In this document: one piece after another, positions 16,543 to 26,900 of the stretch
How positions within the stretch are numbered: the stretch's first letter is position 1
Layout of the letters: the number at the start of each line of letters is the position of its first letter
Assembly (NCBI RefSeq): GCF_033446605.1
Contig: NZ_JAWQUO010000003.1
Location: forward strand, 62,001 to 126,000
Direction of reading: 5' to 3'
DNA from: Iodobacter sp025352645
GTDB taxonomy: Bacteria > Pseudomonadota > Gammaproteobacteria > Burkholderiales > Chitinibacteraceae
Length of the DNA stretch: 64,000 nucleotides
Notes under the pieces: generated by a model
Told to the model about the DNA's origin: nothing
What the model saw: the letters and a program-made list of their open reading frames with translations, nothing else
The model's database searches: none
Program-made: the position numbers and the translations under genes

Positions 16543-18726
16543 ATGAGCGAGTCTAATCCCAGCCATTCGAAAGCTTCTGACCGCCCTGATTGGCGTGTGG
16601 GTGAGCATCAAAGCCGCTTTGATCCACTCTTGGATTGTTTGGCCGAGCTAACACGCATTCATGGCTCCCCTTGGACGTGTGAAGCTTTATCTGCTGGCTT
16701 GCCTCTGAGCGATAATCTCTTATCGCCTTCTCTTGTGCCGCGTGCTGCGGCTCGAGCAGGTCTATCTGCTCGAGTGGTGCGCCGTGCCTTGAATGAATTA
16801 CCCACCAGTTTATTTCCTGTCATTTTACTACTTAAAGATCGCGGCGCTTGCTTACTGCTGGAATGGTTGGATGACGGCATGGCACGTGTGTGCTTTCCTG
16901 AAACAGGTGAATCATCTGAGCTGCTGAGTGCCGAGGCATTACAAGCGGTGCATACCGGCATCGTTATTTTTGTTCGCCCCAAATTTAGATTTGAAGCCCG
17001 CGCACCAGAGCATGGCGCGGTGCGTGGCCGCCATTGGTTTTGGAGCGTAGTTAAAGATAATTGGCGTTTATACCGCGACGCTCTATTGGCTGCGCTACTG
17101 ATTAATACGCTGGCGTTGGCCATGCCGCTGTTTTCGATGAATGTTTACGATAGGGTCGTGCCCAACCATGCTTTAGAAACACTGTGGGTGTTGGCGATTG
17201 GCGCTTTGGCCGTATTAACGTTTGATTTCTTATTGCGAACGATCCGTGGCCATATTATTGATGTGGCGTCTAAGCGTATTGATGTGACCTTGTCTGCTTT
17301 GATTATGGAGCGAGTACTCGGAATCCGTATGGAGGCGCGGCCCGCTTCAGTTGGCTCTTTTGTGGCTAATTTGCGCGCTTTTGAATCGGTACGAGATTTC
17401 ATCGCCTCAGCCTCTATTACTACCTTGGTTGATTTGCCTTTCGTGCTAATTTTCTTGCTGGTGATGGTATGGATCTCGCCGTGGTTGGCGGTGCCTGCCA
17501 TGGTTGGCATTGTGCTGGTGGTGGGGTTTACCTTGCTGGCCCAAGATAAAATGCGCGAAATGGTTGAGTTAACTCAGCGGGCATCCGCACAGCGCAATGC
17601 CACTTTGGTTGAGGGCTTGGTCGGGATAGAAACCATCAAGGTGATGGGCGCAGAGAGCGAGTTTCAACGTCGCTGGGAGCGGTCAACGCACTTCTTGGCC
17701 CAAGTGGGCTCAAAACTTAAATTACTTTCATCAACAACGGTGAATTTTGCGTCGTTTATTAGCCAATTGGTGAGTGTGGTTGTGATTATTGTGGGGGTGT
17801 ATTTACTTACCGAAAACATGGTCACCATGGGGGGGATTATTGCCGCCTCTATGTTATCTGGCCGTGCTTTAGCCCCGCTTGGGCAGGTGGCTGGCTTGTT
17901 GATGCAATACCAAAATGCACGCACCTCGCTGGCGGGAATTGAATCTCATATGAAGTTGCCGGTTGAGCGCCCGCAAGATAGTAATTTCTTACATCGCGAA
18001 TCGTTCAGGGGTGATATTGAATTTAAAAACGTCAGTTTTGCCTATGCCGGTAGTGATGAAAAAGTGCTTAATAATGTTTCATTTAAGCTTAAATCCGGTG
18101 AAAAAATGGCCATTATTGGCCGGATTGGCTCAGGCAAAACCACGATCGAAAAACTGATCCTTGGCCTCTACTACCCAACCGAAGGGGCGGTATTAATTGA
18201 TGGTGTGGATACGCGGCAAATTGATCCCGCCGAATTACGCCGTGCCATTGGCCATGTGCCACAAGAACCCATCTTATTTTATGGTACCTTGCGCCAAAAT
18301 ATAGCGATGGGTGCGCCATTTGCAGACGATAGCAGCATCTTGGCGGCAGCGGATTTGGCAGGGGTGAAGGAGTTCTCTGATTTGCATCCACGCGGTTTTG
18401 ATATGCTAATTGCGGAGCGGGGTGAGTCCTTATCCGGCGGCCAGCGGCAAGCGGTTTCGATTGCTCGCGCTTTATTGAATGACCCACCAATGCTGTTGCT
18501 GGATGAGCCAACCAGTGCCATGGATCATCTTTCTGAAGAAAAACTAAAAGCACGCCTGAAGGCTTACGTCACGCAAAAAACCTTATTGCTGGTTACACAC
18601 CGCACCTCTTTGCTGGATTTGGTTGATCGCTTGATTGTGCTTGATCAAGGGCAAGTGGTTGCAGATGGCGCGAAAGCGCAGGTGATTGAGGCCTTGCAGC
18701 AGGGCAGAATAGGTAGGACGAGCTGA
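16543..18726 (+). CDS. lapB: Type I secretion ABC transporter, LapB-like
   Basis: The 727-residue exporter has an N-terminal C39-peptidase-like domain (about 25-150) with no catalytic Cys in the expected position, as in exporters of RTX adhesins. Next are a six-helix transmembrane domain (about 170-450) and an ATPase domain with Walker A GRIGSGKT (526-533), signature LSGGQ (630-634) and Walker B MLLLDEPTSAMD. It resembles the LapB/TIGR03375 group, which exports LapA-type giant adhesins through the inner membrane together with LapC and LapE. The stop overlaps the lapC start by one base (TGATG). Confidence 0.95.
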   Translation: MSESNPSHSKASDRPDWRVGEHQSRFDPLLDCLAELTRIHGSPWTCEALSAGLPLSDNLLSPSLVPRAAARAGLSARVVRRALNELPTSLFPVILLLKDRGACLLLEWLDDGMARVCFPETGESSELLSAEALQAVHTGIVIFVRPKFRFEARAPEHGAVRGRHWFWSVVKDNWRLYRDALLAALLINTLALAMPLFSMNVYDRVVPNHALETLWVLAIGALAVLTFDFLLRTIRGHIIDVASKRIDVTLSALIMERVLGIRMEARPASVGSFVANLRAFESVRDFIASASITTLVDLPFVLIFLLVMVWISPWLAVPAMVGIVLVVGFTLLAQDKMREMVELTQRASAQRNATLVEGLVGIETIKVMGAESEFQRRWERSTHFLAQVGSKLKLLSSTTVNFASFISQLVSVVVIIVGVYLLTENMVTMGGIIAASMLSGRALAPLGQVAGLLMQYQNARTSLAGIESHMKLPVERPQDSNFLHRESFRGDIEFKNVSFAYAGSDEKVLNNVSFKLKSGEKMAIIGRIGSGKTTIEKLILGLYYPTEGAVLIDGVDTRQIDPAELRRAIGHVPQEPILFYGTLRQNIAMGAPFADDSSILAAADLAGVKEFSDLHPRGFDMLIAERGESLSGGQRQAVSIARALLNDPPMLLLDEPTSAMDHLSEEKLKARLKAYVTQKTLLLVTHRTSLLDLVDRLIVLDQGQVVADGAKAQVIEALQQGRIGRTS

Positions 18727-20150
18727 TGATGGAGATGCAAACCGTTAAGCCTACATTTTGGCGCAAAAAATGGCAGACCATAGTGAGCAAAAGTTCGCAC
18801 TGGTTTGATCGCTATTTATTCAGAGGCGAAGCTGCGGATGTCGTTGATCATAACGATTTTATTGCCGATGCCGATTGGGTGATTGTTGAGCAAAGCTCGC
18901 GTGGTGCAAGGATCTTGGTCTGGGTATCCGCTTTAACCGTGCTGGTGGTGCTGCTTTGGGCTAGTTTGGCAAAAATTGATGAAGTCACACGCGGTGAAGG
19001 CAAGGTGATTCCTTCACGGCAGATTCAGGTGATACAAAGCTTAGATGGCGGGATTGTAAAGGCTATCTTAGTTAGAGAAGGTCAGCAGGTTAAGGTAGGA
19101 CAATTACTGATTACGATTGACCCAACTCGCTTTGTGTCGTCATTAAAAGAAAATCGGGCGCAGTATTTGTCGTTGAAAGCCAAAGCGGCGCGGCTGGAAG
19201 CTCTGGCTTCGGGTAAAGATTTTGTAGTGCCTACCGAAGTACAGGCCGAAGCGCCAGAAATCGTGATTCAAGAGCGTGGCTTGTATGAATCGCGCCGTGC
19301 TGAAATGAATGCTTTGATTAGTGGCGCACAGCAGCAACTGGTGCAACGTGGGCAGGAGCTAAACGAAGCACGTACTCGCCGCGAACAAGCAGGCCAAGGC
19401 TATGCGCTGACTTTGCGTGAGCTGGAAGCCACTAAGCCTTTGCTGAAGAGTGGTGCCGTTTCTGATGTAGAAATCTTACGTCTAGAGCGCGATGTTTCGC
19501 GTTATTTGGGCGAGCGTGATTCTGCAGGCTCGCAAATTCCACGTATCCAATCGGCCATGTCTGAGGCTGGCAGTAAGATTCGTGAGGTTGAGCTTAGTTT
19601 CAGAAACGTCGCGCGTTCGGAGCTGGGCGAAACAGTGGGCAAGCTCAATAGCTTAACGGAAGGCAGCGTTGCCCTCGCGGATCGAGTCAAGCAATCAGAA
19701 ATACGCTCGCCGGTGAATGGTACTGTAAAGCAATTGCAAGTTAATACCGTGGGTGGCGTGGTGCAGCCCGGCAAAGATATTATTGAAGTGGTACCTGGGG
19801 ATGACGCGCTGCTATTAGAAGCTAGGATCTTGCCGAAAGATATTGCCTTTTTACGCCCTGGCGCCACAGCAATTGTGAAATTTACAGCCTATGATTTTTC
19901 TATCTACGGTGGCTTGGATGCCAAGCTAGAGCACATCAGCGCAGATACCGTTGTGGATGAAAAAGGTAACGCTTTTTATATTGTTAAAGTAAGGACTAAT
20001 GCCAGCTTCTTGAAAGCAGGAGAGAAAAAACTACCTATTATCCCTGGCATGGTCGCTGAGGTTGATATCTTAACTGGTAAAAAAACAGTGCTTTCCTATC
20101 TGTTAAAACCGGTACTCCGTGCAAAATCTAATGCGTTGACTGAGCGATGA
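18726..20150 (+). CDS. lapC: HlyD-family membrane fusion protein, LapC-like
   Basis: The 474-residue periplasmic adaptor has a short cytoplasmic N-terminus, one membrane helix (about 60-80, ILVWVSALTVLVVLLWASL), a lipoyl-like half-motif (VIQSLDGGIVKAILVREGQQV), a long coiled coil (about 140-310) and the HlyD C-terminal beta domain (IRSPVNGTVKQLQVNTVGGVVQPG). It bridges LapB and the TolC-like LapE. ATG 18726 overlaps the lapB stop; a second ATG directly follows and either could initiate. The 3' end overlaps the regulator gene by four bases, so lapB-lapC-regulator form one operon. Confidence 0.95.
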   Translation: MMEMQTVKPTFWRKKWQTIVSKSSHWFDRYLFRGEAADVVDHNDFIADADWVIVEQSSRGARILVWVSALTVLVVLLWASLAKIDEVTRGEGKVIPSRQIQVIQSLDGGIVKAILVREGQQVKVGQLLITIDPTRFVSSLKENRAQYLSLKAKAARLEALASGKDFVVPTEVQAEAPEIVIQERGLYESRRAEMNALISGAQQQLVQRGQELNEARTRREQAGQGYALTLRELEATKPLLKSGAVSDVEILRLERDVSRYLGERDSAGSQIPRIQSAMSEAGSKIREVELSFRNVARSELGETVGKLNSLTEGSVALADRVKQSEIRSPVNGTVKQLQVNTVGGVVQPGKDIIEVVPGDDALLLEARILPKDIAFLRPGATAIVKFTAYDFSIYGGLDAKLEHISADTVVDEKGNAFYIVKVRTNASFLKAGEKKLPIIPGMVAEVDILTGKKTVLSYLLKPVLRAKSNALTER

Positions 20151-20749
20151 ACTTCTCCATTTTAACTGCCGATATCTCTTTGTTTGCACACATCCAGCAG
20201 GGTACTCAGCAAGAGTTCCTAAGGCTGGATTCTTTGCCTGCATTAAGCCAGCTTAGCGGTAGTGTGGTGCTGATTGATTTAGCCTTGCCTACCTTGCCAG
20301 CATTGAGCGATGCCAGTTGGCTTACATATACAGCGTCTAATCAGGTGCTTTTTTTAAGCTCAACACCCAGCGATGCAGAGCACCTAGCCGCATTAACGGC
20401 GGGCGCGCGGGGCTATTGCCATGCCTATGCTGCCAGTGAGTCTTTGCAGGCTATTCTTAATGTGGTGGCTGCAGGTGGGGTTTGGGCAGGGCCGGCTATT
20501 TTGCAGGCGCTGATTCGCTCGATGCATAAATTATTTGCACCCAAAGATACTCAGGCTTGGATGGGGCCACTGACAGAGCGGGAGCGTGAAGTGGCCACTT
20601 TAGCCGCTAGTGGCAGTGCAAATAAAGAAATTGCCCGTGAGTTGGGTATTACTGAGCGTACAGTTAAATTTCACCTCAGCTTGATATTTGAAAAGCTGCA
20701 TGTCAGTGATCGCTTACAACTTACGCTGCTGGCTAAGGGAATACGCTAG
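20147..20749 (+). CDS. LuxR-type regulator with degenerate receiver domain
   Basis: The 200-residue protein has a C-terminal LuxR/NarL HTH (LTEREREVATLAASGSANKEIARELGITERTVKFHLSLIF, split by the usual turn) and an N-terminal CheY-like region. The beta3 Asp is present (VVLIDLALP, Asp44), but the N-terminal acidic pair is reduced to one Asp (ILTADISL) and the conserved Lys near GARGYCHAYA is missing. Phosphorylation by a kinase is therefore doubtful. ATGA overlap with lapC couples its translation to the exporter. The obvious target is the adhesin promoter 150 bases downstream, but that is inference. No sensor kinase is nearby. Confidence 0.9.
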   Translation: MNFSILTADISLFAHIQQGTQQEFLRLDSLPALSQLSGSVVLIDLALPTLPALSDASWLTYTASNQVLFLSSTPSDAEHLAALTAGARGYCHAYAASESLQAILNVVAAGGVWAGPAILQALIRSMHKLFAPKDTQAWMGPLTEREREVATLAASGSANKEIARELGITERTVKFHLSLIFEKLHVSDRLQLTLLAKGIR

Positions 20750-20782
20750 CAATATTTACATTGCAGCTGTGTGTCAGAGTAG

Positions 20783-20806
20783 CCCCGTTTATACGGGGTT
20801 TTTTTC
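20783..20806 (+). terminator. Terminator after the lapBC-regulator operon
   Basis: Stem CCCCGT (20783-20788) / ACGGGG (20793-20798) with loop TTAT and T8 following. It separates the secretion operon from the adhesin gene, which therefore needs its own promoter or read-through. Confidence 0.85.
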
Positions 20807-20825
20807 TGACCAGCGGCCCTTGCTG

Positions 20826-20841
20826 CTGTACTCAGGTACAG
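20826..20841. promoter_or_regulatory. Lux-box-like 16-bp palindrome upstream of lapA
   Basis: CTGTACTCAGGTACAG is a perfect palindrome with a four-base centre. Its CTG-N10-CAG outline resembles LuxR-family boxes (compare CTGNCCNNNNGGNCAG reported for Chromobacterium CviR) but differs at two half-site positions. Binding is not shown; candidate operator for the adhesin gene. Confidence 0.35.
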
Positions 20842-20854
20842 TAGGAATGCCGCA

Positions 20855-20887
20855 TGAATAAGCTTAGCCTGAAGCCTAACTTATTCA
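20855..20887. promoter_or_regulatory. Inverted repeat just before the lapA start
   Basis: TGAATAAG (20855-20862) and CTTATTCA (20880-20887) are exact complements, extended inward by TTAG/CTAA with a one-base offset. It ends 14 bases before the ATG, so it may be an operator or an mRNA hairpin that limits ribosome access; no strong Shine-Dalgarno is visible before 20902. Confidence 0.4.
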
Positions 20888-20901
20888 CTGGTTGACCTAT
20901 C

Positions 20902-23900
20902 ATGGCCGAGCAAATTAGTACAAGCAAACCCAACGTTACCGTTGTTCATATTGATGGTAGCGTTTTTTTGCGAGATGCAACTGGGAAGTCTGTGCCTTTA
21001 AAAGAAGGCCAGCAGTTGAATGAGAATGAAATTTTTGTTACCTCAGCAGATGGGCGAGTGCAACTGCTGATGCCCAATGGCGAGCTGCTAGAAATTGGTG
21101 GGGATCGCACGGTACAGGTAGATGCTCAGATGCTGGGCACAACCCCCGTTGATACCGCATCAGCGGCCATTGCCGATCTAAATGCTTCAACAGATAAAAT
21201 TGCTGCGGCAATTGCCAGCGGCAAAGATTTGACCACTGAATTAGAAGCAACCGCTGCGGGTTTGGGGGGCGCTGGGGGCGCTGGAGAGGGCCACTCCTTT
21301 GTTGAGTTGGGGCGAATTGCTGAAGGTGTAAATCCGCTGGCGTTTAATTTTGCGGGTTCTGATTTAGGCACAACAGATCTGCCTCTTGTAGGCGCATTAC
21401 CTATTCAGCCCAGCCCAAATCCATCCATTTTGGGCGCAGATGCAGTGAGCGTCGCAGAAGATACCCCCGCGTCTGGCAATGTACTCAGTAATGATAGTGA
21501 TGCTGATGGCCCTCTCAGTGTTACTGGTTTTACAGTTGCGGGCTTGCCCGATACGTTTGCCCCCAACCAGCAGGCAACGATTCCAAATGTGGGCACCTTG
21601 GTTATTGCGCCCAATGGTGATTTCACCTTTACACCTGTCGCTAATTACAACGGGCCAGTGCCGGTCGTGACTTATAGCGTGATTGATCCTGTTGGAGGAA
21701 CCGGCAGCAGCACCTTAACGCTCACCGTTACCCCCGTTGATGACCCCGCAAATTTACAAGCCGATGTGGCCACGGCAGCTGAAGATACTCCGGCAACGGG
21801 TAATGTATTAAGGAATGATAGCGATCCGGATGGCGCATTAACGGTAACAGGCTTTACTGTCGCTGGCCTGACTGGCACGTTTACAACTGGGCAGCCTGCC
21901 AGCATTCCGAATGTGGGTACCTTGTTGATTGCGGCTAATGGTGATTACACCTTTACTCCCCTTGGTAATTACAACGGCTCCGTACCAGTAATTACATACA
22001 ATGTGGTCGATCCACAGGGTGGGACAGGCAGCAGCACTTTAACTATCACCATTACACCTGTTGATGATCCGGCAAAGTTACAAGCAGATACCGCAACCCT
22101 ATTGGAAGACACCCAAGCAACAGGTAATGTATTAACCAACGATAGCGATCCAGATGGCGCTTTAAAGGTTACGGGCTTTACCATTGCAGGCCTAACTGGC
22201 ACGTTTACCACAGGCCAGCCAGCCATCATCCCCGGCGTAGGCACTTTGGTGATTGCACCCAACGGGGATTACACCTTTACCCCAGAAAGCAACTATGACG
22301 GGCCGGTTCCCGTTATCACCTACAACGTAACTGACCCACTAGGCGGCACGGGCAGTAGCACGTTGACACTGACTATTACACCCGTTGATGATCCTGTGAT
22401 TAGCAAGATCGAAGTCGGCAATCCTGGGATTGCGGATGACAATGTGGTTGAAGGTAACAACCTCGTCTTCAACGTTACCCTCAGCACCGCTACGACCAAA
22501 GTTGAAAGCTATGCCTTTAGTTTGGGTGGCGGCAGTGCATCGGCTGCGGACTACGGCACAGCCACCTTTAGCAATGGTGTGACCTATGATGCCGCTACCG
22601 GCAAAATCACCGTGCCAGCGGGCGTGACCAGCTTTGCAGTCACCTTGCCAACCGTTGATGACACTCTGGTTGAAATCTCTCCAGAAACCGTACCGCTCAC
22701 GATTGGTGGTGTCACAGCCACTGGCGGCATTCTGGATAATGACAGCCCAGCTATCAGCAAGATCGAAGTCGGTAATCCAGGTATTGCCGATGACAATGTG
22801 GTTGAAGGTAATAACTTAGTCTTCAACGTTATCCTCAGCACCGCTACGACTAAGGTTGAAAGCTATGCCTTCAGCCTTGGTGGCGGTAGTGCATCAGCAG
22901 CGGATTACGGCACAGCTACCTTTAGCAATGGTGTGACCTACGATGCCGCTACCGGCAAAATCACCGTGCCAGCGGGTGTGACCAGCTTTGCAGTCACCTT
23001 GCCAACCGTTGATGACACTCTGGTTGAAATCTCCCCAGAAACCGTGCCTTTAACTATCGGTGGTGTTACCGCCACCGGCGGCATTCTGGATAATGACAGC
23101 CCAGCTATCAGCAAAATCGAAGTCGGTAACCCAGGCATTGCGGACGACAACGTGGTGGAAGGCAATAACCTCGTCTTTAACGTTACCCTCAGCACCGCGA
23201 CGACTAAGGTGGAAAGCTATGCCTTTAGTTTGGGTGGTGGTACAGCCAGCGCTGCCGATTACGGCACAGCCACCTTTAGCAATGGTGTGACCTACGATGC
23301 CGCCACCGGCAAAATCACCGTGCCAGCGGGTGTGACCAGCTTTGCAGTCACCTTGCCAACCGTTGATGACACTCTGGTTGAAATCTCTCCAGAAACCGTA
23401 CCGCTCACGATTGGTGGTGTCACCGCCACCGGCGGCATTCTAGATAACGACAGCCCCGCCATCAGCAAGATCGAAGTGGGTAACCCAGGCATTGCGGATG
23501 ACAATGTGGTGGAAGGCAATAACCTCGTCTTCAACGTTACCCTCAGCACCGCTACGACTAAGGTTGAGAGCTATGCCTTCAGCCTCGGTGGTGGTACAGC
23601 CAGCGCTGCCGATTACGGCACAGCTACCTTTAGCAATGGCGTGACCTACGACGCTGCTACAGGCAAAATCACAGTGCCAGCGGGCGTGACCACCTTTGCA
23701 GTCACCTTGCCAACCGTCGACGATACTCTGGTTGAAATCTCCCCAGAAACCGTGCCTTTAACTATTGGTGGTGTTACCGCGACCGGCGGCATTCTAGATA
23801 ACGACAGCCCAGCCATCAGCAAGATCGAAGTCGGCAATCCCGGCATTGCGGATGACAATGTGGTGGAAGGCAATAACCTCGTCTTCAACGTTACCCTCAG

Positions 23901-26900
23901 TACCGCTACGACTAAGGTTGAAAGCTATGCCTTTAGTTTGGGTGGTGGCACAGCCAGCGCTGCAGATTATGGCACAGCTACCTTTAGCAATGGCGTGACC
24001 TACGATGCCGCCACTGGCAAAATCACAGTGCCAGCTGGCGTGACCAGCTTCGCAGTCACTTTGCCAACCGTCGACGATACTCTGGTTGAAATCTCCCCAG
24101 AAACCGTGCCTTTAACTATTGGTGGTGTTACCGCGACCGGCGGCATTCTAGATAACGACAGCCCAGCCATCAGCAAGATCGAAGTCGGCAATCCCGGCAT
24201 TGCGGATGACAATGTGGTGGAAGGCAATAACCTCGTCTTCAACGTTACCCTCAGTACCGCTACGACTAAGGTTGAGAGCTATGCCTTTAGTTTGGGTGGT
24301 GGTACAGCCAGCGCTGCAGATTACGGCACAGCCACCTTTAGCAATGGCGTGACTTACGATGCTGCCACCGGCAAAATCACCGTGCCAGCGGGTGTGACCA
24401 GCTTTGCAGTCACCTTGCCAACCGTCGACGATACTCTGGTTGAAATCTCCCCAGAAACCGTGCCTTTAACCATCGGTGGCGTAACCGCCACAGGTGGAAT
24501 TCTGGACAACGACAGCCCAGCCGTCAGCAAGATCGAAGTCGGCAATCCTGGTATTGCGGATGACAATGTGGTGGAAGGCAATAACCTCGTCTTCAACGTT
24601 ACCCTCAGCACTGCGACGACCAAAGTTGAAAGTTATGCCTTCAGCCTCGGTGGTGGTACGGCCAGCGCTGCAGATTACGGCACAGCGACATTCAGCAATG
24701 GTGTTACTTACGACGCTGCTACCGGCAAAATCACAGTGCCAGCGGGCGTGACCAGCTTTGCGGTCACCTTGCCAACCGTCGACGACACTCTAGTTGAAAT
24801 CTCCCCAGAAACCGTGCCTTTAACTATTGGTGGTGTTACCGCGACTGGCGGGATTCTGGACAACGACAGCCCAGCCATCAGCAAGATCGAAGTCGGTAAC
24901 CCAGGCATTGCGGATGACAATGTGGTGGAAGGTAATAACCTCGTCTTCAACGTTACCCTCAGTACTGCTACGACCAAAGTTGAGAGTTATGCCTTCAGCC
25001 TCGGTGGTGGCAGTGCATCAGTGGCAGACTACGGCACAGCGACATTCAGCAATGGTGTTACTTACGATGCTGCTACCGGCAAAATCACAGTGCCAGCGGG
25101 CGTGACCAGCTTTGCAGTCACCTTGCCAACCGTTGATGACACTCTGGTTGAAATCTCCCCAGAAACCGTGCCTTTAACCATCGGTGGTGTCACCGCCACC
25201 GGCGGCATTCTGGACAACGACAGCCCAGCCATCAGCAAGATCGAAGTCGGCAATCCCGGTATTGCGGATGACAATGTGGTGGAAGGCAATAACCTCGTCT
25301 TCAACGTTACCCTCAGCACCGCTACGACCAAAGTTGAAAGCTATGCCTTCAGCCTCGGTGGCGGCAGTGCATCAGCTGCAGATTACGGTACAGCCACCTT
25401 TAGCAATGGCGTGACCTACGATGCCGCCACCGGCAAAATCACCGTGCCAGCGGGTGTGACCAGCTTTGCAGTCACCTTGCCAACTGTTGATGATGTTCTT
25501 ATTGAAGCTTCCCCAGAAACTGTGCCACTTACGATCGGTGGTGTGACCGCAACCGGTGGGATTCTGGATAACGATGTTAATCAGGCCCCTGTCATTGGTA
25601 ATGCCAGTGCTACGGTTTCAGAAGAGGGTTTGCTTGGAGGGATTAAAGACTCTACAGGGTCACCAACAGATACTACTGACAGCACCGTTAGTACGGGCAC
25701 GATTGCAATTAGTGATCCTGATAGCCCTGTTTTAACAACCTCTTTGATTGCACCAACAACAGCCTTGTCGTCTGGCGGGCATGCTTTGGTATGGAGCGGA
25801 AGTGGTACGCATGATTTAGCCGCCACGGCAGGTGTGGGTGGCCCTGTTGTTGCAACCATTAGCATTGATAATGCAGGACATTACACCGTTACCTTAAAAG
25901 CGCCGATCGATCATCCGGTGAATAGTGTTGAGGATGTGAAATCATTCAATGTGGGGGTTAAAGTCTCTGATGGTGCTTTAAGCTCAACCGGCACGCTAAC
26001 CGTTAATGTTGAAGACGATGCCCCAGTTGGCCATAGCCAAACGGCTAATGTGCAGATTCCAAATGTGGATAGCAATTTGGTCCTGACGCTGGATATTTCC
26101 GGCAGTATGGGAGATCAAAGTGGCATTGCAGGTAAAACAAGGCTACAGGTTGCTAAGGAAGCGATTGCTAAATTAATCGACGATTATGATATTTTGGGTG
26201 ACGTTAAAGTAATGTTGGTGACGTTCAGCTCCTCCTCTGTCACACAGCAAAGTGGTGGGCAAACATGGATGTCAGTCAGTGAGGCTAAAGCTGTTTTAGC
26301 TGGGCTTATTGCTGATGGGGGGACAAACTATGACGCTGCCGTTGGCCAAGTAACGACTCACTTTACGGATGCAGGCAAGATTGTTGGCGGGCAAAATATT
26401 GGCTATTTCTTCTCTGATGGCGCACCTAATCCTGGGCTAGGTTTAGATGCAACTGAAGAGCATGCTTGGACGACTTTCTTGCAGGCTAATCATATTAATT
26501 CACTCGCTTTGGGCTTAGGCTCAGGGGTAACCGACGTTAATCTGAATCCGCTTGCATACAATGGCACAGGATCAGGATCAGGCTCAGAAGCTAATGCCAT
26601 CATTGTGACTGATTTGACGCAATTGCCGCCTATCCTAAGGGATACGATAGTGGTTCCAAATGCGGGTGATTTAACTGGGACGATTGCTGGTGTGACATCG
26701 GGCTTTGGTGCCGATGGCGGCCATATGAATGACATTACCGTAGATGGTGTGAAATACACTTTCAATGTGGCGGGTAATTCAATTACCACCACGGCTGCGG
26801 CGGGTGCTTATTTATTTGATGCGGCGACTCATCAATTAAAAGTGAATACCGTTTTGGGTGGGCAATTTGCGATCGATATGGATGATGGCAAATATACCTA

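Noticed and set aside
20147..20749. Annotation as a normal phosphorylated response regulator
   Set aside because: Key receiver residues (one acidic partner and the conserved Lys) are missing, so only the HTH assignment is firm.
22584..25331. A ladder of minus-strand ORFs of 80-97 codons within the adhesin repeats
   Set aside because: They are antisense shadows repeated with the 354-bp period, have no RBS and mirror the coding constraint of lapA.
22399..25584. Regular direct repeats considered as a CRISPR-like or minisatellite array
   Set aside because: The unit is 354 bases, contiguous without spacers, and codes in frame for a protein domain.
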